IMG/VR virus record: IMGVR_UViG_3300010354_004913
Coordinates: 1 to 64,000 of that record
Strand: one strand, 5' to 3'
Origin: a virus
Length of the DNA: 64,000 nt
Shown: piece by piece, positions 42,205 to 50,512 of the stretch
Layout: each line of letters begins with the position of its first letter
Numbering within the stretch: position 1 is the first letter of the stretch
Translations under genes and position numbers: made by a program
The notes under the pieces: model-generated
What the model was told of the DNA's origin: nothing
What the model saw: the letters and a program-made list of their open reading frames with translations, nothing else
The model's database searches: none

Positions 42205-42418
42205 AAATTCAGAATTATTAGAACTTACAGGAAGAGTATCTGAAGTATTACCTAACTCTACATTTAGAGTCAAGGTAGATAATATGGAACAAGTTGTACT
42301 TTGTTATATGGGCGGCAGACTCAAACAAAATAAGATTAAAGTGATTCTCGGGGATCCAGTAAAAATTGAAATAAGCCCGTACGATCTTACCAAAGGTAGG
42401 ATAACTTATAGGATGTAA
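42197..42418 (+). CDS. infA: Translation initiation factor IF-1 homolog
   Basis: 73 residues, the exact length range of IF-1. It matches E. coli IF-1 along its whole length: MAKN/MAKED start, LTGRVSEVLPNSTFRV against MQGTVLETLPNTMFRV, GGRLKQNKIKVILGD against GKMRKNYIRILTGD, and SPYDLTKGRI against TPYDLSKGRI. An S1-type OB fold that occupies the ribosomal A site during initiation. A phage copy could favour phage mRNAs or replace the host factor. Function is well supported by similarity; the biological purpose is inference. Confidence 0.92.
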   Translation: MAKNSELLELTGRVSEVLPNSTFRVKVDNMEQVVLCYMGGRLKQNKIKVILGDPVKIEISPYDLTKGRITYRM

Positions 42419-42420
42419 CA

Positions 42421-43083
42421 ATGAATTCGGTCTTAGAACGTGTAAACTTAGTCTGTAACAACGTTCTAAAGACCAATGGTCAAGCGATTACATTTCGAAA
42501 ACTTATTAATTCAATTAGAAAAGAATTCAAACGAGTTTCCTTAGATTTAAAAATAAAAACTAAGAAAGACAAAGATTTAGAAAATAACGCATTCTACGTC
42601 AATGCCTTTTATGATCCCGAAGATGATCGTAATTTAGAAACTTCAATAGAAGTATTAATACATCATTCGTTTGATGATAAAGATTTATTTCACAAACAAC
42701 AAATATCAGAATTTCTAATTCAAATTTTTGATGCTGTAGTACATGAATTACGACATCAACAGCAAAGCAGAAAACGTAATTATAAAACCTACAGTGATCA
42801 CGCCCACGAACCATTTTCAAGATACTTAGCAGATCCAGATGAATTAGATGCTTATAGTTTAAGTATAGCAATTGAATTATTACGTGCCATGCCTGTGGAT
42901 AGAGCCAAAAGGTATATGACTAAAATGACTCTACTGAGTAAAATGAAACACAACGGCAACCTTATTAGTCCAAATTTAAAAGCCTATGTTGACTATTTTG
43001 GCAACAATACTCTGTTAAAACGGTTAGCCAAAAAGGTCAACAAGCACTTAAATTCACTTGACAGCAGCCAAATTTTCCGCTAA
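42421..43083 (+). CDS. Zincin-like (HExxH) phage protein, copy 1
   Basis: 220 residues. AVVHELRHQQQ contains HELRH (HExxH), and PDELDAYSLSIAIEL could supply the third ligand Glu/Asp. The same layout occurs at 47943 (HEIIH and RDEIGAFSYNIACEL), so the two are paralogs. Neither has a signal peptide. Predicted metal-dependent peptidase or a structural relic of one. An internal promoter lies over its 3' end. Confidence 0.65.
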   Translation: MNSVLERVNLVCNNVLKTNGQAITFRKLINSIRKEFKRVSLDLKIKTKKDKDLENNAFYVNAFYDPEDDRNLETSIEVLIHHSFDDKDLFHKQQISEFLIQIFDAVVHELRHQQQSRKRNYKTYSDHAHEPFSRYLADPDELDAYSLSIAIELLRAMPVDRAKRYMTKMTLLSKMKHNGNLISPNLKAYVDYFGNNTLLKRLAKKVNKHLNSLDSSQIFR

Positions 43084-43086
43084 AAT
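43058..43086 (+). promoter_or_regulatory. Sigma70-type promoter inside the upstream gene
   Basis: TTGACA (43058-43063), 17 bp, TAAAAT (43081-43086). The predicted start, about 43093, is downstream of the ATG at 43087, which shows that the next gene is more likely translated from the GTG at 43120, preceded by GGAGCGG (43108-43114). Confidence 0.75.
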
Positions 43087-43119
43087 ATGCTTATTGTAAA
43101 CACTAACGGAGCGGATACC

Positions 43120-43818
43120 GTGGCTAAAGAGTTTAATACCCAAGAAGTTTTGGAACTGGCTTGTGCGGCTCAACGCTATAATGGAGATTATCTCAAAGAA
43201 ATGTCCGCTGTCTACGAGGACAATGGCAGTATCCAGTATTGGAAGCAGCCTAATAAGACACACATATTATACAGTCTCGGTGCTATTAATTGGGGGTCGG
43301 AACAAGACCCCCGTATGATGCCGGTTAAACTTGAGATCACTGACGAAGATCGAGAACAGGCTGCTGATATTCGCAAGTATTACAAACGGTTAATGTTTGC
43401 TGCTGTTAAAGGCGACAACGACTTTCTTACAGAAGTAAATGCTATCCTTAGCTCTGACGATGTAGCAATGAATAAAATTGGCTACGTGGCATGTCTGCCT
43501 AGTGTTCAGAAGCGAGATGTAGCTAGAAACAGTATTGAAAAGCGTGTTCGAAGTGTAGACGTAGGGCATGTTGCCAATATTGGCAGTAATATTTTCGATA
43601 AGGACTGTGAGATTTTAGAGTCAAAACACTCAAATAATTTTAATGCCTATAATATAACTGCTATAATTGATAATAAAATGGTGTCTTGGTTTAGTAAGGT
43701 AGACCTTAAGCTCGGTGCTTGTGTAGTTGTTAAGGCTAAGATTAAAGATCATTCCAAGCATTGGAAATTTAAAGACACTGACGTTACTCGTCTTAACTAT
43801 GTGAAAGCGGTACAATAA
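43120..43818 (+). CDS. Conserved-type phage protein with C-terminal OB-like region
   Basis: 232 residues from GTG 43120 (see promoter at 43058). DEDREQAADIRKYYKRLMF is related to [17 protein letters not shown] in the 46562 protein. The last 60 residues (AYNITAIIDNKMVSWFSK, LGACVVVKAKIKDH, TRLNYVKAV) form a strand pattern like an OB fold, as seen in phage nucleic-acid-binding proteins. Function unknown. Confidence 0.6.
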   Translation: MAKEFNTQEVLELACAAQRYNGDYLKEMSAVYEDNGSIQYWKQPNKTHILYSLGAINWGSEQDPRMMPVKLEITDEDREQAADIRKYYKRLMFAAVKGDNDFLTEVNAILSSDDVAMNKIGYVACLPSVQKRDVARNSIEKRVRSVDVGHVANIGSNIFDKDCEILESKHSNNFNAYNITAIIDNKMVSWFSKVDLKLGACVVVKAKIKDHSKHWKFKDTDVTRLNYVKAVQ

Positions 43819-44255
43819 TGTATAATGAAGAAGAATACGATCAATTTGCTCAAAAAATGGAACAATCATATCCTAAACTGTTCCGGGAGCCATATGGAGG
43901 ATTTGCTGTAGGCCCAGGTTGGTGGCCTATTATTGAATCACTGTGTCGTCAAATTCATAATCATGTGGAATGGAAACAGAACCAATTGGAAAAATACCGA
44001 CGTGGCGAAGGCTGTCCAGATGTGATTGTTAGACAAATTAAAGAAAAGTTTGGCGGACTACGTTTCTACTACGACGGTGGAGACGATGTTGTTGATGGTA
44101 TGGTACGTATGGCAGAGTCATGGGCATCACATTCTTGTGAAGAATGTGGTAATCCTGGGCGTAGTCGAGACGGCGGGTGGATTAAAACCTTATGCGATGA
44201 ACACGAAGCAGAACGTCAAGCAAGATATAAAGAAAGATTTCCAGATGAAGATTAA
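43818..44255 (+). CDS. Conserved-type protein with FGGLRFY motif and zinc knuckle
   Basis: 145 residues. QIKEKFGGLRFYYDGGDD, MAESWASHSCEECGNPG and KTLCDEHEA form a pattern I know from many phage and bacterial proteins of unknown function: an FGGLRFY helix region and a C-x2-C...C-x2-H zinc site. Starts at TAATG overlapping the previous stop. Confidence 0.68.
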   Translation: MYNEEEYDQFAQKMEQSYPKLFREPYGGFAVGPGWWPIIESLCRQIHNHVEWKQNQLEKYRRGEGCPDVIVRQIKEKFGGLRFYYDGGDDVVDGMVRMAESWASHSCEECGNPGRSRDGGWIKTLCDEHEAERQARYKERFPDED

Positions 44256-45090
44256 AGTTGTTTCAGACCTGCACCTAGAATTTAGTGACATCAACATCAA
44301 GAATGATGAAGGTTGCGATGTACTAATTCTCAGTGGCGACATTATGGTCGCTCAGGATCTACACGATCATCCAGAAATGGATTACAGTATGTACAGCAAT
44401 ATAAACCTTGCTGACCTCGGACGTAGACAACAGACAGCTATGCGTTTCCGTAACTTCTTGAAGCGTTGCTCATTTCAGTTTCCGCATGTTATCTACATAG
44501 CAGGCAACCATGAATTTTATCATGGCAAGTTTGTGTCTAGTCTAACAGACCTGCGTAATGAGTGCGCCAAGTACCCCAATGTCTATTTCTTGGAAAGAGA
44601 TACTAAAGAAATTGATGATGTTGTTTTTATCGGTGGCACTTTGTGGACTGACTGTAACAAGGGCGATCCCTTAACTCTACATGCCTTAACTGACTTAATG
44701 AACGATTTCCGTATTATTCGGCATGATGGGCACGGCTATACTAGACTGCGCCCAGCACATATTATGGAAAGACATAGACAAACACTAGGTTACTTTAAGT
44801 CAGTACTTACCGATCTTAAAGATCGTAAGGTTGTAGTTGTCGGACATCATAGTCCTAGTCATCTCAGCGTACATCCTAGGTATGCTAGTGATCATGCTAT
44901 GAACGGCGGCTATCACAGTGATCTAAGTGAGTTTATTTTGGATCATCCGCAGATTAAATTGTGGACACATGGTCATACACATCATCCTTTTGATTACATG
45001 ATTGGTAGTACTCGTATAGTATGTAATCCCAGAGGCTATGACGGATATGAAGACACAGGATGGAATCCTAACTTTATATTGGAAATTTAA
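44245..45090 (+). CDS. Metallophosphoesterase
   Basis: 281 residues from ATG 44245, overlapping the upstream gene by 11 bases. SDLHLEF, LSGDIM, AGNHEFYHG, VVVGHHSPS and HGHTHHP give the full set of metal ligands. Distinct from the smaller phosphoesterase at 1127. Ends in TAATG overlap with the HNH gene. Confidence 0.85.
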   Translation: MKIKVVSDLHLEFSDINIKNDEGCDVLILSGDIMVAQDLHDHPEMDYSMYSNINLADLGRRQQTAMRFRNFLKRCSFQFPHVIYIAGNHEFYHGKFVSSLTDLRNECAKYPNVYFLERDTKEIDDVVFIGGTLWTDCNKGDPLTLHALTDLMNDFRIIRHDGHGYTRLRPAHIMERHRQTLGYFKSVLTDLKDRKVVVVGHHSPSHLSVHPRYASDHAMNGGYHSDLSEFILDHPQIKLWTHGHTHHPFDYMIGSTRIVCNPRGYDGYEDTGWNPNFILEI

Positions 45091-45500
45091 TGAAAATGTC
45101 ATTGATGAAAAACTGGGCACCTAAATGTGCTCATCCAGATTGTAAAACTCCTGTAGGGTATCATAAAAAGTATACCAAAAAGGATGGATCAATAGGAGCA
45201 AAATGGAAAACTTTTTGCGAACATCATCGTACAGTAGGTAAGGAAAGTAGAGATACTTTCCTTAAATCTAAAGGAGGCTGTGAAAATCGAGATGCTCGAC
45301 TAGGTTGGGTATGTCGAGACCCCGATACTCCTAGTTTAACCATTGACCATTGGGACGGTAACAAGTATAATAATACACAAGAAAATTTAGTTGTATTATG
45401 TGCTAACTGCCATAACGAGAAAAGTAAGAAGTTTAAAGATACACTAGTTAGATATAAAAATGTTAATACTAAATTTTACGATTTTTTTGAGGAACAATAA
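45090..45500 (+). CDS. HNH nuclease
   Basis: 136 residues. The HNH beta-beta-alpha-metal core is SLTIDHWDG (His with Asp before it), NNTQENLVVLC (Asn) and CANCHNEKSK (His in the zinc knuckle). Additional cysteines (CAHPDC, CEHH) form a second zinc site at the N-terminus. May be a homing-type or processing nuclease. Stop overlaps the next start. Confidence 0.8.
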   Translation: MKMSLMKNWAPKCAHPDCKTPVGYHKKYTKKDGSIGAKWKTFCEHHRTVGKESRDTFLKSKGGCENRDARLGWVCRDPDTPSLTIDHWDGNKYNNTQENLVVLCANCHNEKSKKFKDTLVRYKNVNTKFYDFFEEQ

Positions 45501-45649
45501 TGGAACCTAACATCCCAGATATTTTACGTAGTACAGCTCAAAATATGAATGAACTATTTCATGTATTAGCAAACCGTGTTGAACAATTGGAAAAAGAAAA
45601 TGAACAACTTAAACGTGAACTTGAAGTCAGAGGGTCCAAAGTTGAGTGA
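45500..45649 (+). CDS. 49-residue coiled-coil protein
   Basis: Begins MEPNIPDILRSTAQNM and continues with a leucine-zipper-like heptad stretch (NRVEQLEKENEQLKRELEV). It starts at the ATG overlapping the HNH stop (TAATG) and ends overlapping the next start (TTGAGTGA). The overlaps at both ends support it as a real gene. Likely a dimeric helix; role unknown. Confidence 0.65.
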   Translation: MEPNIPDILRSTAQNMNELFHVLANRVEQLEKENEQLKRELEVRGSKVE

Positions 45650-45917
45650 AAAAGAGTTTAAGCTATTTAAAAAATGGCTTAAATCTCATTTAGATTTTGG
45701 TCCTGTGACTGTGACTTTTACCAAAGTTGACGGTTCTGAACGAATTATGGAATGTACAACTAATTCAGAACTTATACCTAAGGTGGAACAAGCAAGTTCA
45801 GAACCAAAAAAAGAAAAAAAGAAAAGTGACGAAGCTATCACGGTATATGATTTACAAGCCAATGGTTGGCGTAGCTTTAGGTGGGATTCAGTTAAACAAG
45901 TGAGATTTACACTATGA
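45642..45917 (+). CDS. WYL_2-family (DUF2693-like) phage protein
   Basis: 91 residues from TTG 45642, chosen because AGAGGG lies 8 bases upstream and it overlaps the previous stop. VTVTFTKVDGSERIMECT and VYDLQANGWRSFRWDSVKQV match the Sm-like/WYL_2 pattern common in phages, with a Lys/Glu linker inserted between the halves. Possibly binds nucleic acid. Overlaps the next gene (ATGA). Confidence 0.75.
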   Translation: MSEKEFKLFKKWLKSHLDFGPVTVTFTKVDGSERIMECTTNSELIPKVEQASSEPKKEKKKSDEAITVYDLQANGWRSFRWDSVKQVRFTL

Positions 45918-46141
45918 GACGAGTAGTCGGTGACGACTGTGAGATCCTCTGCGAGGATAATGGTCGTAAAATGGTAGCAGATATTCTTTCATTTAAAGAA
46001 CATCAATATCTTAATGTTAGTTTAGAAAAACAGTTAAAATTAGAAATGCGTTGGAACGGTAATATCTACGAAGGCCGCCTAGGTCGAATGAGTTTTACTT
46101 CAGAAGGTCCTGTAATTAGAAATTTTAAACAAGGTAGATAA
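45914..46141 (+). CDS. Small beta-rich phage protein
   Basis: 75 residues, coupled upstream by ATGA. Strand pattern CEILCEDNGRKMVADIL, YLNVSLEKQLKLEMRW, YEGRLGRMSFTSEG suggests a small barrel. No known family recognised. Confidence 0.55.
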   Translation: MRRVVGDDCEILCEDNGRKMVADILSFKEHQYLNVSLEKQLKLEMRWNGNIYEGRLGRMSFTSEGPVIRNFKQGR

Positions 46142-46142
46142 A

Positions 46143-46565
46143 ATGAAGATTGGTCTTAGCTTTAGCCGCTGTATTAGAGATATATTTGACGGTACTGTAA
46201 ATTATGACGACGTATTATTAATTATTTGTCGAACCGATTTTAATCCCAATGACGATAGTCATTGGGCAGGTATTTGGAGTGGTTATCACCACGGTGGTGC
46301 TTGGAACCATCCTGAATGGTATAGTATTCCTGAAGAAAAAGAAGGCGAACTTAGAGCGTTAGCCTGTATGCTGTATAATGACGGAAAAATGCATCAGCCT
46401 AGACAGTTTGGCGCCCATCCCCGACGACTTCCCTATTATTGGTTAGAAACATTTTTGCCAGATCTAGAACTAGAAAGAAATCCTGCTGCCAAAAAAGCAT
46501 TTGAAAAATTTCAGATGGTTGCGGGATTAGTATCAACAGAACCTTTACAACACAATCACCAATGA
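46143..46565 (+). CDS. Conserved-type phage protein (MKIGLSFSRC family)
   Basis: 140 residues. MKIGLSFSRCIRDI, DVLLIICRTDF, GIWSGY and LHQPRQFGAHP-like text (KMHQPRQFGAHP) followed by YYWLETF match a family seen in many T4-like phages without known function. Starts one base after the preceding stop. Confidence 0.65.
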   Translation: MKIGLSFSRCIRDIFDGTVNYDDVLLIICRTDFNPNDDSHWAGIWSGYHHGGAWNHPEWYSIPEEKEGELRALACMLYNDGKMHQPRQFGAHPRRLPYYWLETFLPDLELERNPAAKKAFEKFQMVAGLVSTEPLQHNHQ

Positions 46566-47302
46566 ACTCTATTATATCTCAAATTCAAGCCAGGCAAAAC
46601 AACCTTTCCATTGATCCATTTCTAGGATTCAATGATAGTCAAATGGCTGAACGCATAACTGAATTTAAAGAAGATCCTCTTACATTGTCTTGTGTAGTTA
46701 AGAGATTGCTAGAAACTGGTCAGGGTTATCGAAACATGAATGACACTACCACAGTGAATGATATCACTGGTGAGGACAGAATTCTAGCTAATCAGATTAA
46801 AGATTACTATAAGAAAAAATTCTTTTGGCGTGCCTTAAGTGATAATAGGACACTAAGTGATTATCGTAAACGACTAATTAATCTTTTAGAAAATAATATT
46901 AGAAACTGTAAAGATCAAGACTGCGGCATCTACTATAAGCTGCCCTACTTCTATGAAGAAGACATGGTCTATGATGAATTTAAAAAGACATTAGATACTT
47001 CTAAGCTCAGTGATCTAGGCAATGCTCGTCAAACATTGTTTTTGAAACAGCTGACTTTTCTCAGAACATCTTTCAGTGGACAGAGAAAAAATAAAATTGT
47101 GCGCTACTGGTTTAACGATGACAACAATTGGCTGTATGGTCTCAGTCTAACACAGGACAATCCCTTGCTGGCAATCTTTGATAGCTATCTTAAAGAACAT
47201 GGCACTGTGGTATTTGACACAAGACTGGTAGAAGATAGAATTGATGATTTACACTACTATAAAATGTATAACTATAAATTTGTAAAGGAAAAATATGCCT
47301 AA
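46562..47302 (+). CDS. Phage protein of unknown function
   Basis: 246 residues, coupled by ATGA to the previous gene. [27 protein letters not shown] resembles a segment of the 43120 protein, suggesting shared ancestry. C-terminal half is aromatic and charged. No enzyme motif. Overlaps clpP by 8 bases. Confidence 0.55.
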   Translation: MNSIISQIQARQNNLSIDPFLGFNDSQMAERITEFKEDPLTLSCVVKRLLETGQGYRNMNDTTTVNDITGEDRILANQIKDYYKKKFFWRALSDNRTLSDYRKRLINLLENNIRNCKDQDCGIYYKLPYFYEEDMVYDEFKKTLDTSKLSDLGNARQTLFLKQLTFLRTSFSGQRKNKIVRYWFNDDNNWLYGLSLTQDNPLLAIFDSYLKEHGTVVFDTRLVEDRIDDLHYYKMYNYKFVKEKYA

Positions 47303-47885
47303 TTTAGTACCAATGGTTATCGAGCAAGAAGCTCGAGGTGAACGTAGTTACGACATTTATAGTCGTCTGCTTAAAGATCGTATTGTCATACTAGATACAG
47401 ATGTTAATGAACACAGTGCCAGCCTGATTGTAGCACAGCTACTATTTTTAGAAAGTCAAGGAAATGAAGACATCAACTTCTTTATCAACAGCCCAGGTGG
47501 AGTTGTTACTGCGGGAATGGCAATTTACGATACAATGCAGTTTATTAAACCCGATGTTAGCACCATTGTTATGGGCCAGGCTTGCAGTATGGGCAGTCTC
47601 CTTGCCACAGCAGGAGCTCCAGGCAAGCGAAAAATGCTCCCAAACGCCCGTCACATGATTCACCAGCCCTCAGGTGGTGCTCGCGGGCAAGCTACAGACA
47701 TGCAAATTCAAGTTGAAGAGATCCTAAAAATGAAAAAATCTTTGACCGAAATCTATGTCAAGCACAATTCAAAGGGCAAAACTTTTGCTCAATTTAGTGT
47801 AGATATGGAACGTGACAAGTTTATGAGCGCACAAGAAGCTTTAGAATACGGTTTGATTGATCAAATCGTAGAAAAACGCTCATAA
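47295..47885 (+). CDS. clpP: ClpP-like serine protease
   Basis: 196 residues, the usual mature ClpP length. Catalytic Ser98 ([10 protein letters not shown]), His123 ([10 protein letters not shown]) and Asp174 (ERDKFMSA) are all present; FINSPGGVV is the substrate-binding loop. It lacks an extended propeptide. No Clp ATPase gene is in the window, so it may pair with the host ClpX/ClpA or act in head maturation as some phage ClpP-like proteases do. Confidence 0.92.
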   Translation: MPNLVPMVIEQEARGERSYDIYSRLLKDRIVILDTDVNEHSASLIVAQLLFLESQGNEDINFFINSPGGVVTAGMAIYDTMQFIKPDVSTIVMGQACSMGSLLATAGAPGKRKMLPNARHMIHQPSGGARGQATDMQIQVEEILKMKKSLTEIYVKHNSKGKTFAQFSVDMERDKFMSAQEALEYGLIDQIVEKRS

Positions 47886-47916
47886 AGTGCGTACATAATT
47901 GGCTCCGGCAGTAAAC

Positions 47917-47928
47917 TATAAATATAAT
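47917..47928 (+). promoter_or_regulatory. Late-type promoter, overlapping a sigma70-like -10
   Basis: An exact TATAAATA (47917-47924) is followed closely by AGGAG and the ATG at 47943. TATAAT at 47923-47928 with TTGGCT 18 bp upstream (47899-47904) is a weaker alternative. Confidence 0.6.
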
Positions 47929-47942
47929 TACTAGGAGCCAAA

Positions 47943-48671
47943 ATGGAAAGAAAGCCATTTAATTGGAGTATATTGACTAGAGATGCCCTGTATGGACTAC
48001 TAAACTCCATACAGAATAAGATTGTTGATCATAATCTAGCTGTTGAAGACATTCATAGCATACTGTCTAAACATATTAAAAAATATCTACCTATTAAAGT
48101 TCGCTTAGATAGAGACATAAAAAATGACAAGGGCTATATCTATGTGGGCGGAACCTATGACAGCACAATAGATAAGGCCGATAAACCTAGATATATCGAA
48201 ATAATTTTTAGTTATAACCCAGATCAAAAACGTCTTAAATTAAGTCGTCATCGTTGGCAAAGATTGTGTCTTCTATTCGCTGATACAATGCTACACGAAA
48301 TTATTCATACTAGACAGTATCGCAGTAGAAAATTTAAAGCTATTCCAGGGTATCAAAGTTTTGCCTATTATGCTAGAGATCGTCGCAAGCAAGAATATTA
48401 CGGTGACAGAGATGAAATTGGTGCCTTTAGCTATAACATTGCCTGCGAACTTTATGATAGATTTTCTACAGATTTTGGAGCAGCAGCCAAATATTTAGAT
48501 TCAAATCAATATCGTAGACATCAAAGAACTAGCTTCTACAGGTATATGGAAGCTTTTAATCATAATCATGACCATCCGATTATCAAACGAATCAAAAGAA
48601 AATCTCTTTCACAATTACCTAATGCCGAAATTGGCAAACCATTTCGAACATCAAACTACTTGACCTATTGA
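47943..48671 (+). CDS. Zincin-like (HExxH) phage protein, copy 2
   Basis: 242 residues. TMLHEIIHTRQYRSR contains HEIIH; DRDEIGAFSYNIACELYDRF is the equivalent of the DELDAYS segment in the 42421 protein. Same overall length and order as that paralog. The promoter for the ligase gene overlaps its last codons. Confidence 0.65.
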   Translation: MERKPFNWSILTRDALYGLLNSIQNKIVDHNLAVEDIHSILSKHIKKYLPIKVRLDRDIKNDKGYIYVGGTYDSTIDKADKPRYIEIIFSYNPDQKRLKLSRHRWQRLCLLFADTMLHEIIHTRQYRSRKFKAIPGYQSFAYYARDRRKQEYYGDRDEIGAFSYNIACELYDRFSTDFGAAAKYLDSNQYRRHQRTSFYRYMEAFNHNHDHPIIKRIKRKSLSQLPNAEIGKPFRTSNYLTY

Positions 48672-48688
48672 TTCTTAGACTGTATAAT
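48660..48688 (+). promoter_or_regulatory. Sigma70-type promoter
   Basis: TTGACC (48660-48665), 17 bp, TATAAT (48683-48688), followed by CTAGGAGC and the ATG at 48719. Drives the ligase region. Confidence 0.82.
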
Positions 48689-48718
48689 AAGAGTATTATT
48701 AAACATCTAGGAGCAAAA

Positions 48719-48850
48719 ATGACTACCCCTTGCGATCAGGTCATTTATAATTTGGAAACACACAATAGCCGTTTGGACAAAGAAGCAATCATTGAAGTCC
48801 AAATGAATGCTAAGAACGATGAATTTTTTGCAGGGTGCCGACTGGCGTAG
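48719..48850 (+). pseudogene. N-terminal piece of DNA ligase, cut off by an in-frame TAG
   Basis: 43 codons from the promoter-proximal ATG with a good ribosome site, ending TAG at 48848-48850. The frame continues without shift: TAG, GAC, CCT, then the ATG at 48857 of the ligase body. The peptide (LDKEAIIEVQMNAKNDEFFAGCRLA) reads as the start of T4-type ligases, and the join CRLA-x-DP-MITFG is what the family shows with Leu at x. TTG to TAG is one base change. It may be a nonsense mutation, a read-through stop or a sequencing error. Confidence 0.65.
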
Positions 48851-48856
48851 GACCCT

Positions 48857-50035
48857 ATGATTACCTTTGGACTTAAACAAATACCGGAGAAAACAAATGA
48901 AGACGGCCCTGGCTTATCTTGGGATGGTTTTAATAGTGTCATTCAGCGTTTATCTAATCGTGAGCTTACCGGTAACGTTGCCCGAAGCGCCGTTGATGCG
49001 ATGATGAACACAGCCACTCAGTCTGAATGGAATGGGTGGTATCGTCGTATCCTTATCAAGGATTTGCGTTGCGGTGTAAGTGAAAAAACTATTAACAAGG
49101 TTGTAAAACGTGGACCTAAGAACTATACTATTCCTATGTTTGAGTGTCAACTTGCTCACGATAGTAGTAATCACGAAAGCAAAGTGGCCGGAAGAAAACT
49201 CATCGAAGTTAAGCTCGATGGAGTTCGCGTTATTACTATTGTCTATCCAAGCGGGCGTGTTGATCAGTTTAGCCGTAATGGCAAGGAACTGGTTAATTTT
49301 GAGCACATAAAAGCACAGCTCAGTGAAGTAGGCAAAGGCTTTGATATTCCTTATGTGCTAGACGGTGAAGTTATGTCTAGCAGTTTCCAGGACCTTATGA
49401 AGCAGGTTCATCGCAAAGACAATGTCAATGCGTCGGATGCTATCCTGTATCTATTTGATATTATGCCTTTGGTAGATTTCCAAAAAGGTTTTAGCAATCT
49501 TCTACAGACAGAACGTAGCGGTCTACTTCAAAGTTGGTATGAACTCGAACAAGAAAATTTGCCTAGCGTTCGTGTGCTCGAACACGAACTAATTGATCTA
49601 GATACTGCTGAAGGCAAACGTCTATTCAACGAAATTAACCAAGAAGCTATTGACGGCGGCTACGAAGGTATTATGATCAAAGATCCCGACGCACCGTATG
49701 AGTGTAAGCGTACACATCATTGGCTTAAACTGAAGCCGTTTATTGAAGTATCACTAACTGTTACGGCTGTAGAAGAAGGCACTGGTCGTAATATAGGCAA
49801 GTTAGGTGCCTTAGTATGTGAAGGCAAAGACAATGGACAATTCATACGGGTCAATTGCGGTTCTGGCTTTAGTGATTCAGACCGTGATTCTTATTGGGTG
49901 GATCGTAAAGAAGTGGTTGGCAAGCTCGTGGAAGTTAGGGCTGACGCAATTACACAGAATCAAGATGGTTCTTATTCGCTACGTTTTCCGAGGTTCATAC
50001 GTTTCAGAGGATTTAAAGATGGGGAAAAAATTTAA
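48857..50035 (+). CDS. ATP-dependent DNA ligase, T4-like
   Basis: 392 residues from the ATG at 48857, preceded by AGGA (48849-48852), so reinitiation is possible after the TAG. Lys119 in EVKLDGVR is the adenylated lysine of motif I (KxDGxR); LDGEVM is motif III, GYEGIMIK motif IV, HWLKLKPF motif V. An N-terminal stretch (WNGWYRRILIKDLRCGVSEK) matches T4-type ligases. If the TAG is read through, the protein is 438 residues. Seals nicks in duplex DNA. Confidence 0.88.
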   Translation: MITFGLKQIPEKTNEDGPGLSWDGFNSVIQRLSNRELTGNVARSAVDAMMNTATQSEWNGWYRRILIKDLRCGVSEKTINKVVKRGPKNYTIPMFECQLAHDSSNHESKVAGRKLIEVKLDGVRVITIVYPSGRVDQFSRNGKELVNFEHIKAQLSEVGKGFDIPYVLDGEVMSSSFQDLMKQVHRKDNVNASDAILYLFDIMPLVDFQKGFSNLLQTERSGLLQSWYELEQENLPSVRVLEHELIDLDTAEGKRLFNEINQEAIDGGYEGIMIKDPDAPYECKRTHHWLKLKPFIEVSLTVTAVEEGTGRNIGKLGALVCEGKDNGQFIRVNCGSGFSDSDRDSYWVDRKEVVGKLVEVRADAITQNQDGSYSLRFPRFIRFRGFKDGEKI

Positions 50036-50267
50036 TATTAGACGTTCAATGAACAAGGATATCATTTACGGTGCCCTATTAGAACTTAGTCAAAATCAAC
50101 GTGTTTGGCACGAAAGTTCTGTAAGCCCTGAATATAGTAAGTTGACAGATGAGGGGCGCGAAGCTATTATACATGTTGTTGAAGAAATGTTTCGTGGACT
50201 TCAAACTATACACAAGATGGAAATTGCCGACGAAGCTAAACGTCAAACTCTCGAGGCACTACAATGA
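50019..50267 (+). CDS. Small helical protein
   Basis: 82 residues from ATG 50019 with AGAGGA upstream, overlapping the ligase end by 17 bases. Two long helices predicted (KDIIYGALLELSQNQRVWHE, REAIIHVVEEMFRGLQ). Function unknown. Stop overlaps the next start. Confidence 0.55.
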   Translation: MGKKFNIRRSMNKDIIYGALLELSQNQRVWHESSVSPEYSKLTDEGREAIIHVVEEMFRGLQTIHKMEIADEAKRQTLEALQ

Positions 50268-50512
50268 ACGAACGAATTCGTGAACTTGCTGAACAGGCTA
50301 GAAAAGCATTAGCCACAGATGCTATGAGTGGTGGCGAATTCAATATGAAAGCATACGAAGAAAAGTTCGCCGAGTTGATTGTCAGGGAATGTGCTGAATT
50401 GTCTGTGAATAGTCAATATGCCAATACTAAAAGTGAGTATTATGAAGGCTTCAATGAGGCATTGGTTTATGCTGGAAATAAGATTAAACAACATTTCGGA
50501 GTTGAAGAATGA
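50264..50512 (+). CDS. MNERIRELAE-family phage protein, copy 1
   Basis: 82 residues. Starts MNERIRELAEQARKA and holds KFAELIVRECAEL, ending KIKQHFGVEE. The next gene has the same start, centre and end, so the pair is a tandem duplication. This family is widespread in large phages and has no known role. Overlaps by ATGA at both ends. Confidence 0.75.
   Translation: MNERIRELAEQARKALATDAMSGGEFNMKAYEEKFAELIVRECAELSVNSQYANTKSEYYEGFNEALVYAGNKIKQHFGVEE

Noticed and set aside
48848-48850. Genome-wide reassignment of TAG to an amino acid
   Set aside because: The genes at 19513 and 33450 end normally with TAG at the expected family length, so amber is still a stop here; the ligase case is local.
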